From assembly GCA_051294375.1 (NCBI GenBank), contig CM119267.1:16391601-16455600 (forward strand): a DNA stretch of 64,000 nt. Direction: 5' to 3'. Shown one piece after another: positions 46,251 to 58,645 of the stretch. The DNA comes from Paraspadella gotoi (lineage: Eukaryota; Chaetognatha). Position 1 is the first letter of the stretch. Every line of letters begins with the position of its first letter. The translations under genes and the position numbers were made by a program. The notes below the pieces were generated by a model, which worked only from the letters and a program-made list of their open reading frames with translations, did no database searches and was not told the DNA's origin.

Positions 46251-48471
46251 TCTCCTCGTCTTCTCTTTCTCTCCTCCCTCATCTTTAATATCTAAATTGC
46301 GCACAGTCAGGTAATTGACGAATCATCTAAAACGGCTGTATCACGAAATGACGAAGGAAAAGTAACAGATTCTTCTCTTTAATTCGTTACCTGGCGAAGA
46401 TAAAGGGGACGAATTACCCACAGAAGAAAAAAGAACGTGGTGATGTGGAACTTATCGCGCCAGTGGTGCGGGGGGAGAGACGTGTAACTACGCGATGATG
46501 TCGCTGGTATTTCTCTTTGTATATGGTAACTGATATGATTGATTATATTATCTGTGATGTATCTGCGGAGCATAAACACGTTTTTCGGAATGACTTGAAT
46601 ATTTAAAAACATTCGGAGAGGAAATGCAAGACCTTTTATGGTTTTGGATAAATAAAAGATATATCTACATAATATTATAAGACGTTTTATTTTAGAAATC
46701 ACTTATGGAAACTCTTATTGGCAGGAACTTATGGGTCAATCCAATTAAGATTAAATCCATATCGGTTTTTTTTTCTTGGTCGCCTGAGATTGCATTTAAG
46801 TATCCTGAGCTATAATGTAAGTATAGAATTTACGATCAGCGATGAATTGCGAATATCAAGGGGCCAAAATTAAACAAAGTTATTGAACTTGTCACCAATT
46901 TTGTTTTTTACTTATTAGTCGATGTATTAATACTTCTTTATTACCCTAACTGACTCTCGTAGATATTCAAGTAATCAATCGAACCGTAAATTCCATTACT
47001 CACGACGAAGTTGCTAACGAGACAGGTTACAACTTAATTCTCTTCGAAAACACAGTTGCGTGAATCAGGTGTACTATATCAGCTCACGTGTCACGACAGG
47101 ATTTTGGACATATGAATACTTCTTTAAACAAACCATGACATGATCTAGTTTAAACGGAATCGAACATGACATTAAAGTTTTTCTATTTTCCTTCAACACA
47201 GACATGTCCACTGGCACTACCCTCCCGTCTCAGTCTCTCATTGTTTCCCCTTCTCGGCGGCGAAAATCCCTCCATCGCTCGCGACTCGCAGAAATTAATG
47301 AGCTCGCGGAAAGTAACACAACAAGAACATCACTGAGCCGAGCACACAATTCGGGATCCTCTCCTACCCAACGCCCTTACCCACACCCCCCTCCCATGCA
47401 TCATCCTCTCTCTCCTCTCAGAATTCTCCTCTCTCAGTCTCATATCTTCCTTCTCATCACGCTCGCTCATCCATTCTCTTCTCCTCTTCGTCCTCTCCCT
47501 ATTATCTTTCTCTTTTGAGTTCTCCACATTCCTCCCTCCCACATTTAACATTATGGCGGTAGATGTTTTTTTTATCTAATTAACAATATTGAATATTTTC
47601 CAGTATACTATTATTGGCATTGAAGCACTCTGACCGATTCGTTTAGCGTTGTCGTCGTCGTCTATCGTTGTTGTCGTGTTAGATGGCATCGCAATCGGGT
47701 CGGCTATGTTATTTCGAGTATCCTCATCGCTTCGGTTCTTTCTCAAAGCGAGCGCGAAGCGTTTTTGATGACGTCGTGTACGTCGTCGATCGATTAATAA
47801 GGTTCTTGGTCGTATTTCTTGAGGAAAAGCAGCACGAGAAGAGGGCGGGGGCGGCGGGCGTCCAGCGGCGGCGGCGGCGGCAGGCCAAGAACGATTCCAT
47901 CTTTCAGTCGCGCGGTGAAACACATCTTTCTCGTCTGACAACTTCGACACTACGACATACTCCTCCTTCCATCTCTGGCCGACATGAGAGACGCAGGCCA
48001 CTAGAAACCTCTGCCGACGCTCTCTTCGAGGCGTCTCCACCAGGCCCCCCTCAACGGGCCGCCCTTAAAAGGCCCCTCCCTCTGTTTGATATCGTTCCGC
48101 AATCTCGACCGCAAGAGCCCCCTGTCCAGACCTCCGCACTGAAAGAGTTGCAAAGGGTCTTTTCCCTCGAAATTTTTCAACCCGGAAGCGCGTGGCCGCT
48201 TTTGAGTTCGGTCCTGGAACTAAAACTATAGTACCTATATGAATTACAACATTTTCCTTTTTAAGTTAAAACCTGGAGAACACTTTAAGAAGAAGTTATA
48301 TTCGAACTGTTTCTTTCTCATAATTTGGTTTTCTCCGTTCTTTCTTTTACAAATAAACCTGGGGAAAAGTTCTTTAAGGAACTATGTACACCCTATTCGA
48401 TCCAGAAAAATGAAGAGATCGAGAGAAATCGAGTGCTAAAGTCAGAGAAAAAAGAGAGAAAAGCAGTCGTA

Positions 48472-48474
<3 letters not shown>

Positions 48475-48507
<33 letters not shown>

Positions 48508-48536
48508 AAGAGAGAGAGAGAGAAGAGAGAGAGATG
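48475..48536 (+). repeat. (GA)n microsatellite
   Basis: GAGAGA tract with AGA interruptions; inverted counterpart of the TC tract near 24632. Confidence 0.93.
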
Positions 48537-49441
48537 AATACATTCCTGGAAAAAGAGAGAGAGAGAGTTTCCGTATAACTGCCTATGAAAAAAGAACCAT
48601 TTAATTGCATCATAGCGTGAGTTACTAACGCAAGGAGGGGAACCTCTCCACATTTTACTGTCTCGGAATTGCGCCGAATTCTTCAATGACCACAGAGAAT
48701 CTGGATTCGCGAGACCCCCCTTTTCTCCTTCTTCGTTGGCCGCCTTTTAATCTTTTTATAAAGACAAAAACGGTTGAAATTTCCCCACTTGCGTTTAAGA
48801 TAAAGAAAGATTTCTTGTCGACACGATACCGAAAAATATCGATTATTTTAATAAAAATAGTTTAGAAAAAAGGACCTTTTTTAAAATATTGATTAAGTAT
48901 ATTTATGTATATAAAAGGTGAGCGGTTTGGGCGGCTGTTGTAGATTTAATTGGTCACTCTTTGCTGTTAAAATAAATAATCAGAAAAAATTACAAGGTCA
49001 AAAATCATCTTTCTAATTTAAAAAATAAACATAAAACACAACAATTAATGAATCCTGGATTGCGGCCGTCAAGTTTTTATTAACCGATCGTTAGACGTAC
49101 TTGTGTCGTATCAAACTTGGGAAGATTACGCAGACCAGGGTGAATGTTAAAAAAAAAAAAAAGAGTGAATTCCCACGTAATGAGGCGGAGCGAAAGAAAA
49201 AATTAAAAAAAAGGCTTAAATAAAAAAAAAAAAAGTCGGAAAAATAATATCGAAATTCCCTATTTTTAAAATAAATGAGAAAAGTCGTTAAGATTTCTTT
49301 CTTTCTAAACTTATAACTCTCCTTTCCCTTGACATCACAACCTCTGCCTGAAAGAACTTTGCCTCACTTTTTTTAAACCACCGACTCGGATCGCCTCTCT
49401 CCTCGACTCTCTCGTCTCGTCTCCTCTCATTCTGTCGCAAC

Positions 49442-49466
49442 NNNNNNNNNNNNNNNNNNNNNNNNN
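49442..49466. other. Assembly gap of exactly 25 N at the outer edge of the right arm
   Basis: The inverted match ends about 55 bases before this gap. Confidence 0.99.
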
Positions 49467-49999
49467 TTGGATTTCCCGTGTTTTCCTTCCTCGTTTTCTC
49501 GGGTTTAACGACGAAACGTAAAAAGTGGGGAAAGTCGACGTTTCGATCGTCAAATTCGATTTCGAAGGAAAATTGAGATCATGGTTCCTCCTTTTTTCCC
49601 CTTTTTTTCCTCCTTTATCTTTATTTTCTTTCTTTTTCGTCTTTCTTATTGGTTTCTTTCCTCCATTTTTCTTCATTCATTTTCCTTTGTTATCATTCTC
49701 CTGTCTTTTCTTTCTTCTTTTTCATCCGTTATCTTTTACCGCGTTTTCTTTTTTTTTATCTGTTCACTTTCCACTTTCCACTCTTTTTTTACTTTCTCTC
49801 TGTTTTTCCACTATCTGAAACAAACATAATCAATATTTGGATACTGTACCCCCCCCCTTACTTTTAATTTCCTTCACGCTCCACAACACCCCAATACAAA
49901 CAGGTCCTCCAGCCCAGTTTCGCCACATAAACCCCTAGTGTTTTCGATTTTGCCAAAAAGAGACACTCGCTCCGCAGTTTGCTTCTAAAAAGGTGCCCA
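49467..49999. other. T-rich unannotated stretch
   Basis: Long TTTCTTT-rich DNA (49580-49800); the Phe/Leu/Ser-rich frames are composition artefacts. Confidence 0.55.
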
Positions 50000-50235
50000 N
50001 NNNNNNNNNNNNNNNNNNNNNNNNNNNNNNNNNNNNNNNNNNNNNNNNNNNNNNNNNNNNNNNNNNNNNNNNNNNNNNNNNNNNNNNNNNNNNNNNNNNN
50101 NNNNNNNNNNNNNNNNNNNNNNNNNNNNNNNNNNNNNNNNNNNNNNNNNNNNNNNNNNNNNNNNNNNNNNNNNNNNNNNNNNNNNNNNNNNNNNNNNNNN
50201 NNNNNNNNNNNNNNNNNNNNNNNNNNNNNNNNNNN
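50000..50235. other. Assembly gap (236 N)
   Basis: Run of N between unique flanks. Confidence 0.99.
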
Positions 50236-50690
50236 AAATATACAAACAATACCAGAGGATCAATATAGAGCGACGGCGCCGATACCCGCGGTTCATGACG
50301 ACTGGAAGGCGATTGGAAAGGAATGGAGGGAGACATTGACTGTTGACGAGATGTCATCTTCGTTGGCATCGGGGGGGAAGGTAAAGTAATCTTTATAAAA
50401 TAATTGTATATAAAGTATATTTAAACTAATACATTCGAAAAGAAATTCAGGAAAAAAAAAAGATTTAATTCTGATTCCGAAGCCTCTTTTTTCCATGCCG
50501 ATGACAAATACAGCGGCGATGACAGGAACGACGACGACGACGAGGAGGACGACAGTAATGGCGTTTATGGCGGCGACGATGACGACGACGACGATCTCCG
50601 GTCTCAGATCTCGGAGGAAGCGACGTAGGCGGGGAATGAAAAGCCGGGGATTATGATGACAAACAACTGTTTATGGCCTTTTGTCGGTCG
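50236..50690. other. Unannotated stretch with a GAC tract
   Basis: Contains GACGACGAC/GATGACGAC tracts at about 50517-50600. No gene is supported. Confidence 0.5.
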
Positions 50691-51173
50691 NNNNNNNNNN
50701 NNNNNNNNNNNNNNNNNNNNNNNNNNNNNNNNNNNNNNNNNNNNNNNNNNNNNNNNNNNNNNNNNNNNNNNNNNNNNNNNNNNNNNNNNNNNNNNNNNNN
50801 NNNNNNNNNNNNNNNNNNNNNNNNNNNNNNNNNNNNNNNNNNNNNNNNNNNNNNNNNNNNNNNNNNNNNNNNNNNNNNNNNNNNNNNNNNNNNNNNNNNN
50901 NNNNNNNNNNNNNNNNNNNNNNNNNNNNNNNNNNNNNNNNNNNNNNNNNNNNNNNNNNNNNNNNNNNNNNNNNNNNNNNNNNNNNNNNNNNNNNNNNNNN
51001 NNNNNNNNNNNNNNNNNNNNNNNNNNNNNNNNNNNNNNNNNNNNNNNNNNNNNNNNNNNNNNNNNNNNNNNNNNNNNNNNNNNNNNNNNNNNNNNNNNNN
51101 NNNNNNNNNNNNNNNNNNNNNNNNNNNNNNNNNNNNNNNNNNNNNNNNNNNNNNNNNNNNNNNNNNNNNNNNN
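50691..51173. other. Assembly gap (483 N) at a GA tract
   Basis: Followed directly by GAGAGA (51177-51200), suggesting a microsatellite in the gap. Confidence 0.99.
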
Positions 51174-51200
51174 AAAAAGAGAGAGAGAGAGAGAGAGAGA

Positions 51201-52420
51201 CGACGGTTGGCAGAGAAGCGTTTTTCTTTGAAGCGAAGTCATAAATCATTTCCAGCGGCAAATTGGAAATCATTCCAAACGACGACCGCCCCACGGAATA
51301 TATATACACCGTACAAGTTGACAGGTAATGTTTTTTATATTTTTTTCTTTACGAACCCTTGGGGCCCAAAATCGTAATAATCAAGCGGAATGATTGGAGC
51401 GACTATAAAATAATCGGGCGAATGATTGGAACGAACGTAAAATGGTTGGAGCTCGAAGGCTCCATTCAGATTTTGTGGCTCGAAAGAAAAAATGAGATTG
51501 GAATTTATCTCTTGGGGTCAGAGAGAAAATATGAAAACTGTGGAGTTGGGATTTGGATCTCTCTTCTATTTAATTAAGATAAGCTAATGGGAAAGATATA
51601 TGACTGCAGTAATTATTGGAAAAGTAAGTTAATCGTACAGTGGAGGACTTGATGTCAAGAGTATATATTAGGACCTAGTCCCCTTGAGAGCCTTCGGATC
51701 AGGGCTGTAACACCATGGTTACAGGGGCGGGGTTAAGCGGGGCCCGTCACCCTCTTAACTGGCCAGACGACCACCGGGGCTTGAAACCTCCCCGGAACCG
51801 TTTGGGTTGGGAGGGCGAATGAACTTGCCTCCGGCAACCATGGCCGCTGAATGACGGTTGAGGGATTTAGTCGGCCATGACTCCCCTCCCGTAGGGAGAA
51901 GTTCTTTGCGTCTCTTCAGTGAATTGTTTTGTTGGTGGAAAGTTCTTCTCATCTCTCTTCTAAGTTAGAGGACCGTGTGCTGCTCCGATGTCGCATATGT
52001 TTGTGGGGCGGAAATGCATCGCCAGGTTGAGGCATGGCTCGCGCTGCGGAGAAAGATGTTGATTTGTTTGCTTAGGCTCGTTTTGTCATTTCCGGAAGTC
52101 GGGCCCCTCACTCCAATGAAGAAGACACGTAATTATTGATTCCAATGCTGTTATTCCTCTCTCTACTTCTCTCTCTCTCTCAGTCTCTCTCTGCTCTCTC
52201 GATCTCTCCCTCTCTCTCTTCCTTTCTCTCTCGATCGATCTCCATACGCCGTCGCGCCACAATACAATGTCTCGATCTTTGACCAATCACCACATCTTTT
52301 CGTTTGTTTTTTGATTTATTCTTTCCCAATTCCCCGCCGCCCGCCCGCTACCATATTCCCTGGCGCGCGAGGCCGAATTAGCCATGATTGCCGGACCAGC
52401 ATCCTCTCGTGTACCAGCCG
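51201..52420. other. Unannotated stretch
   Basis: GAATGATTGGA recurs about 30 bases apart near 51388 and 51420. A GC-rich patch lies at 51660-51900 and a TC tract at 52158-52230. The 72-codon frame at 51359-51577 is not recognisable. Confidence 0.4.
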
Positions 52421-52445
52421 NNNNNNNNNNNNNNNNNNNNNNNNN
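52421..52445. other. Assembly gap of exactly 25 N
   Basis: One of the six 25-N gaps. Confidence 0.99.
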
Positions 52446-53380
52446 CCGAAAGCTTCGATGCCCTGATGCTCTGACAGAAATCGAAACCTCGCAACTCGTT
52501 GCAACGCATGTCGCCGCCATCGCTGGGCAATCTCGATCCCCCCCTACTCCCTTCAGCGCCCTCCCACCTCCCCTCCCCATTTTTCCCGCCTTAAATCCTT
52601 ATTAATAGGCCATCGTGAGCTGGCGGTGGGTGCTGGGGTTAAAAAAGGGAACGGGATCGGGTTGTCGCTTGTCAGAGTGATCGACCGTCGACGCCCTCAT
52701 GGACGAAAAAGACTCTAATTCCATCAAATGACGAAAAATGACAAAGAAACGACTCGAGAATTCTTTCTCTTTTTTTTACTTTTCTTCTTTTCTGCGACGC
52801 AAACACGAAATTAAAAGCGAATAAAAACGGAGAACGTCGTTCGAAGGAAGAAGATGAAATATCGTCACGAAAGAGACAAAACAATGCTTTTTTTTTTTAT
52901 TTTTTACTTCAGCTACATTGTTTGTGCGCTGCGCATTGTTCTTGGACGTTTGTAGTCAAAGGATCCTTTTTCCGCTTTTCGTTCCGTCTTTTTCTCGTTA
53001 TTTTTAATGGGGTAGCGATTCTTTCTTTCCCTTTTCCTTTTCCTTCCGTTTTTTGTGTCTTTTTTTTCTTTTTCTTTCGTTTTTCTTTTACTGTTTTCTT
53101 TTTATTGCTGATCCTTCACTTTAGATATTCTTTTCTTTGTTTATTTCTTTCTTTTTTCTTTCCTTTTCTTTCTTCTCGAGTCGGCTTGATTCTATTTTTT
53201 CTTGTCTTTTCTTTCTCTTGGTCTTTTTTTATTTTTTTCTTGTCTTTCTTTTTTTTTAGTCTTTTTCTCCTTTCTTATTTTTGTTTCAGTTTTTTCTTTT
53301 TTTTTTTTTTTTCCCTTTTTTTTTTCTGTTTTTATTGTTCCTGGCTTTTTTCCTGTTTTTGTTTTTTTTTTTTTTCCTCT
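52446..53380. other. Unannotated stretch ending in a long T-rich tract
   Basis: From about 53010 to 53380 the strand is mostly T with C (TTTTCTTTT), giving the Phe/Leu-rich frame at 52922-53386, which I reject as a gene. Confidence 0.55.
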
Positions 53381-54130
53381 CTATAGCTTTTTTCTCTTCC
53401 TCAATAAAAATCAGAAGTGAAGGAGAGACACGAAAGACCCCTCGTTTTTTTTATTCTCATTTTCTTTCGCCCGTCCTCTCAACCAGCTTTTGTTTTTGTG
53501 TTAATTAAAGACATATCCCTGATTATTATTTTATTTTTACAACTTCTAGCTTTTTATCAGAGCTGTACGCATGTTACCCCGCGTGTATTTATTATTTTGT
53601 CTCTTCCTGGGTTTCATCCTCAGACCGACGACTCTGTAGACACATGTTTGTTGGTACGTTGATTGCTATTTTGGTTTTTCCATACAATTACCTTATGACG
53701 TATGTAAATTGTTTAGTTACATACAGTCATTAACCAAGGACTTTACACTTTAGATGTCGCCTCTTTCCATGTTGGTTTACCATATCCTCTATTAGCTTAT
53801 CATTACTAAGCGTCTTCTATTAGTTTCGAGTGTAGCTTCTCTATTAATAGGACACTATTCGCTTTGCCTTTCGGCTCCATTATTTCCCATTCTCAGCTGT
53901 GCTGGTTTCAGGATTTGTTTCACTACTTTTTTTTTCCATTACTATCTGGCGGAGGAGGAATGAACGAAGCGAGAATTAAATAAAAATAATGTGTAGTTAT
54001 TAGATAATAGGTCAATTACGCGCAGGGAATATCCCAGGAACCTTTTTTTCTATATTGCCGTAGAAAAAAAAAAGAATAAGTAGAAAGGAAAAAGGGGAAG
54101 AAGCCCAGGTTTGTGGAAGGAGTCATAGAT
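53380..54130 (+). repeat. Direct duplication, expanded copy (partner 63075-63400)
   Basis: Words in the same order as 63075-63400: TTCCTCAATAAAAATCA (53397 versus 63083, one A different), TTACCCCG followed by TTTCCTCAG-like words, CCTTTCGGCTCC (53867-53878 versus 63248-63259), then AAAGGGGAAGAA...CCAGGTT. The 53-kb copy is roughly twice as long, with apparent insertions throughout. Confidence 0.6.
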
Positions 54131-57100
54131 TGATGTATCTAGTGCTGATAGCTCCACCTGCTAGTTACTGCTATGAGGAGTAATCATTTTGTCTTTTACA
54201 TTTCTATCCTCACTGCTATTAGATTTTCCTTCGCTGCTTCGGCACAAAACGCACGGGGCGGAAAAACTATCAGCGAGGTTTGAGCAGGCCACTGGTTATC
54301 AATACTGAAGGAGGTGGTATTCCGCCATTTCGTGTTTACGATAGAGTCGCAGGTTAGATGCGTTAGAGTCGGCATAGGTGGGTTTAGGTGGGTCTGATAG
54401 AGGACGGGCGAGGAAAAATTGATCAGGTGGGCTGCGCGTGGATTACTTGGGGGATAGGGGTCACCTTCTAGGTTCTAGGCTTGGAGACAATATGATATGA
54501 GATTTGACCAGTGTTTTGGAGCAGAAGAGAGACGAGGAGGAGAGGAGAGTGAGTCGCTCAGCGGCGAAAAGTTTCGACGGATTCGCATTGGGCTGACAAG
54601 AGAGAGCTTATTTTATGTCTCAGAGAAGGTTATATTTTACTGCGGTACGCCAGGAAGGAGAGAGAGCATTGGAGAGAGCAGAGAGTGATGAGAGGAGGAG
54701 AGAAGAGACTTGTAGAGTAGATTGTGAGAGAAGTCAGAGGAGATAGTAGGAGAAGTAGAGATCGGGGGAGGACCATGAGACTAAAGCCGGAAATAGGTGT
54801 TCCCAGGCAAAGACGAGAGTAGAGAAGAAGAGAGAGGAGAGGAATACGCCTTCCTGACTTGGTAAGACGGGTATCTTTCTTTTCGCGGGGGGGTGGCGAG
54901 TTTTTTAGGCGGGCAATGCGCACTACGCTGCAGCGCCTAAAAATATATTCATACAGGGTCAGTTGTACTCTGATACAGCTGTACTGTTTCGGGTTTTTTT
55001 GCAGTCTTGCGATGTGATGCGCGGGTTGTTCGAACGTCAGCATCAAGGATGATTAATAAGTAGGAGGTGAGAAAAAGAGAGAAAGAGAGAGTGCATGCAC
55101 GAGCCGTAAATGATAGGTAGGGATGTTTAGTTTTTTTTATGTAAAGTTATGTGAGGTGTAGTAACGCAGAGTGAGGAATGATACGATTTGATTATAAATC
55201 AGAGAAATCAGAGATTTTTGAAGTACAAATTTACAAAGAGATTAGCGTGAGAACATTTTTTGGCAACGCGAACTGGATTGATTTCATCGCATTCTGTGCT
55301 TATTTTTGTCACTTGAGACAGATTTAGCGATACTCGACACATAACGCTCGGAAATTGAGATCGCGCTGTCTCAAACGGACGATGTCAATCTGACCCCGAT
55401 CGCATTTTAATTCATATTCATATTCGCACCCAGGCGACGCACAAGTGAAGAGGAGGGAAAGATTTTACTCCGAACATGAGCTCGCTCGGGAGGACGATCG
55501 AGATAAACTACATCTAGTGAATGAAGAGGTTTGTAGAAAACAGAGTGCAGTATGAGAGAGAGCGATAGAGAAGACGATGGAGCCTGATCGAAATGTAGGC
55601 CAGGAGAGATCGGTTAACATAAAGTAGCAGTTTTAAAGAGTAGATTATGCCAAGAATCTACGCACTACGAGCGTAACAGATTTGTGTCATTGTTTTTTAC
55701 TTCTTCTAAATATGGCCGATCTTCTTTATACAGGCTTCTGGCTAATATTTTGCTCATTCGGAAGCGACTGTTTTAAATTAGGCGTTCCATAAGTCTTGGA
55801 ATCTAATGTCTTGGGATCTCAATAAACCGTACTGCATGAAAATAGAACTTGATCCGTTCTAAACATTGCGAGCTTATATTGCTCGAGTCAACGTCCCTCG
55901 TCTCAGGAAATGAAGAGTACATACTGGACACGCGCTTCTCTGGATTTTAGATATAGTTGGCTGCTAACTCGACTCGCACAACGCCGAGCTGACATTTGAG
56001 CGGCTGGTCGCGAGCGAGGCTCTTGAACGACGTGGTCACGAGCGACGCATCTGACTGTGACACCAGGAGGCGGCGGCCGACGATCGGTGGCTTACTGTGC
56101 GGCAAAGATGAGTCTGAAAGGGAAGATGACGCAAAGAGGAGTCAATATTGGTCTCGTTTTTTTTTCTTGCGTTTTCTCATTCATTCGCTTCGGAATCTCT
56201 TTCTTACTTCTGCATACCTTCGTCTCAGAACAAAATGCGGTGCCGAGCGTAATAAGTTATTTTGGGAGCAGGGACCGTGACGGAAATGAGTCGTCTGCAT
56301 CTGTGAACAAATTTCACATAATATCGGTTTCTGTCCAATTGCCGACGAGGAGAGAAAATTTGAAGTTTTTTACAGATGGGAAGCCGAGAAAGCGGAGAGC
56401 ATTGTGACCCGAGACATATATCCAGTGCGAGGCCTGTTCTTATCATAGTCGCCGTAACCAATTTTTTTAAAATCCTACTCTCTATTTGGATTAGGCCGTC
56501 CTTTTAATGGTTGTTAATGGCTGTCATATTAACTTATCTGTCAAAGGGCCATCCGATATAGAATCTATTTGTGTTACGTGCGGTTGAGTAAAATATTTGC
56601 GAAAGTCGGAAAGTGAAATGATACCCTGTATAGTCATATATTTTATGTATCATTCTAATTTTTTTTAATTCCTCTCTCTTCTTTCCTTCTCTTCTTGGAT
56701 GTTCGTGCATCCTCATCGCCTCTTAGTTCACTGCCTCTCATCGAGGAGTAAGGTAAAAAAAAAAAAACCGCCCAGAAGTTTGTCAGTGTTTAGATTCAGA
56801 TTTTTTTTTTCCGACTTCCTCCTTATAGATTGCTTATCGCGAACTCTTTAGGCGTTATCTATTTTCGATTGGTCGATTCGCGCGATGTACGACCCAGTGG
56901 GTTCGGGAGTCGAGTCAAATCACTCATTTCTGACTCTTGATAGGGTAAATAGTCTTCGAACGTGGGAGGGAAGACATAGAACTATTGGCGGCCCGCGGCC
57001 GAGGAACAGAAATACATTCCCTTTCCTCATCATGTCATTTTATCGTCTTATGTCCATGAACGAACGCGCTGAAAATCCCTTTTAAATTGACCACGCTATC

Positions 57101-58560
57101 CAACGAAAACCGTGTGTCCGTCGCCCGCATCAATTAAATATTAATTAGTAGACCTAGCTCTGATAAAAAAAGCCCAGTATTTAAATATATTTCTTTACCA
57201 GGCCCCAAGGTAGAAAATGCATGGCAATGATTGTTAATATTTAAAGTTTCCCAAAAGTATCAGACCATAAATATAGGCAAAATATTACCCAAAATGATCT
57301 GTCGGAAAATCACCCCTCTGGAAGATTTTTCCGCATAGAAGATTTTTCCACGGAATCTGACTCCGCGGTTGAGAAAACTCACTTAAGAATTCCGAAATCG
57401 TTAGCCCTCTTATTACTTTTACTTTAAATAAAAAGTTTATCAACCAAATGGCTAATTCACATTTCCTCAGCGAGCGTATCACTAGTCAAAATAACCCAAG
57501 TAAAATAGTAAAGAAAAAAATTGAGAAGCCCTTCAGATACACTTTGCCAAAGATTCACAAAATTAGACGTCATTTGTTGTAACAGGAACATACTCAAGTC
57601 CACGTTTAATATCGTTTTCAAGAAAAAAACCTGTTCATTTCTATAATAAAATCAGAAGAATATAAAAATTTTCCCCATCCAGAACAGTCTATTTGTTCTG
57701 GCTTTTCTTGATATCAAGATGTGATAGTTTGACAAGAGAAAAGAAAAAAAATGGCGAGCCCTTACAGCATGCAACAGGATTCGGAATCAAGTGTTTTACA
57801 TCGATTATTTACCAGAATTTAACCAGGAGCGTTTATTTGTTTGGTAGTCAGATTTGAGACCGAAAAATCTCCATTGAAAAAGTCTTCCTCGAATCTCTAA
57901 GAAACGACGATGACATCCTATTATTCAGAAAAAAATGAATTTAGTGAATCCTGTTGTCTTGCTAACGTTTGGATTTTTAAAAAATAAATGTTCAAATAAC
58001 CTTAAAGCAGAAAAATTAGTAGCCCCACAAATTATTCGCAGTGTGGCCTCACTACGTTTTAAACAGTGGTTAATGTTGTTTCGGCAAAAATCGACGGTGT
58101 AAGTTTTTTAATATTTTTTTTTACTGGGTGTCAATTGCGAATTCAGTAATCTTCGAGTGCGAAGAGCTCGGATAACTCGATATTTTCGGAGGAGGGTACA
58201 GTAATTGGTGTGAAGATGAAAGAACGGTAAGTGGGTAACATACCTTTGGTCAATCATTTTGTTATTCCTCCATTGTTTTTCAGAAACCGAGTTTAATTTT
58301 TAATAACGCATTAGAGCGGGTGACTTAAACTAATTTATTTAGGGATATGTCTTTCTAACTCTCATCGCAATTGGAATTCACTTAAAATTAGCAACTTAAT
58401 CAACCTGAAACGTACTTATTCGAACGATAATAAAAATGATTTCATATAGATAGCGGCCTCATATTTGTCCATACAATTTTGTTGAGAGCGAAAGTTTATT
58501 TAGATAAAATATCGTGGAAAAATAAATTGAGACGATAAAAAAATAAGATACAGGAACAAA
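54131..58560. other. Long unannotated stretch, no gene supported
   Basis: Purine-rich at 54500-54850, otherwise mixed. Frames at 55996-56280 and 56057-56407 overlap each other in different frames and resemble no family I know; others are under 80 codons. No RNA gene or transposon end is seen. Confidence 0.4.
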
Positions 58561-58579
58561 CATCGGGAATGAGAAAGAA

Positions 58580-58645
58580 ATTAGAAGAAGAGAGAGGAGA
58601 GAGAAGAGAGAGAGAAGAGAGAGAACGAGAGAGAGCAGAGAGAGG
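58580..58645 (+). repeat. (GA)n-rich tract
   Basis: GAGAGA with AGAAG interruptions. Confidence 0.9.

Larger units (their letters stand above)
41500..49385 (-). repeat. Large inverted repeat, right arm (partner 24113-29100)
   Basis: The reverse complement follows the left arm in order (anchors given under the left arm). It is continuous where the left arm has gaps. It is about 2.9 kb longer, partly from small insertions throughout and partly from an internal duplication (41.5-42.6 kb versus 45.0-46.25 kb). All open frames here are short and differ between the arms, so none looks like a selected gene. Confidence 0.85.

Noticed and set aside
52922-53386. 154-codon hydrophobic frame that could pass for a membrane protein
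   Set aside because: It is translation of a T-rich tract; hydrophobicity comes from TTT and CTT codons and there are no polar loops.
55996-56407. Two overlapping frames of 94 and 116 codons
   Set aside because: They overlap in different frames, contain no known motif, and have no visible splice or promoter context.
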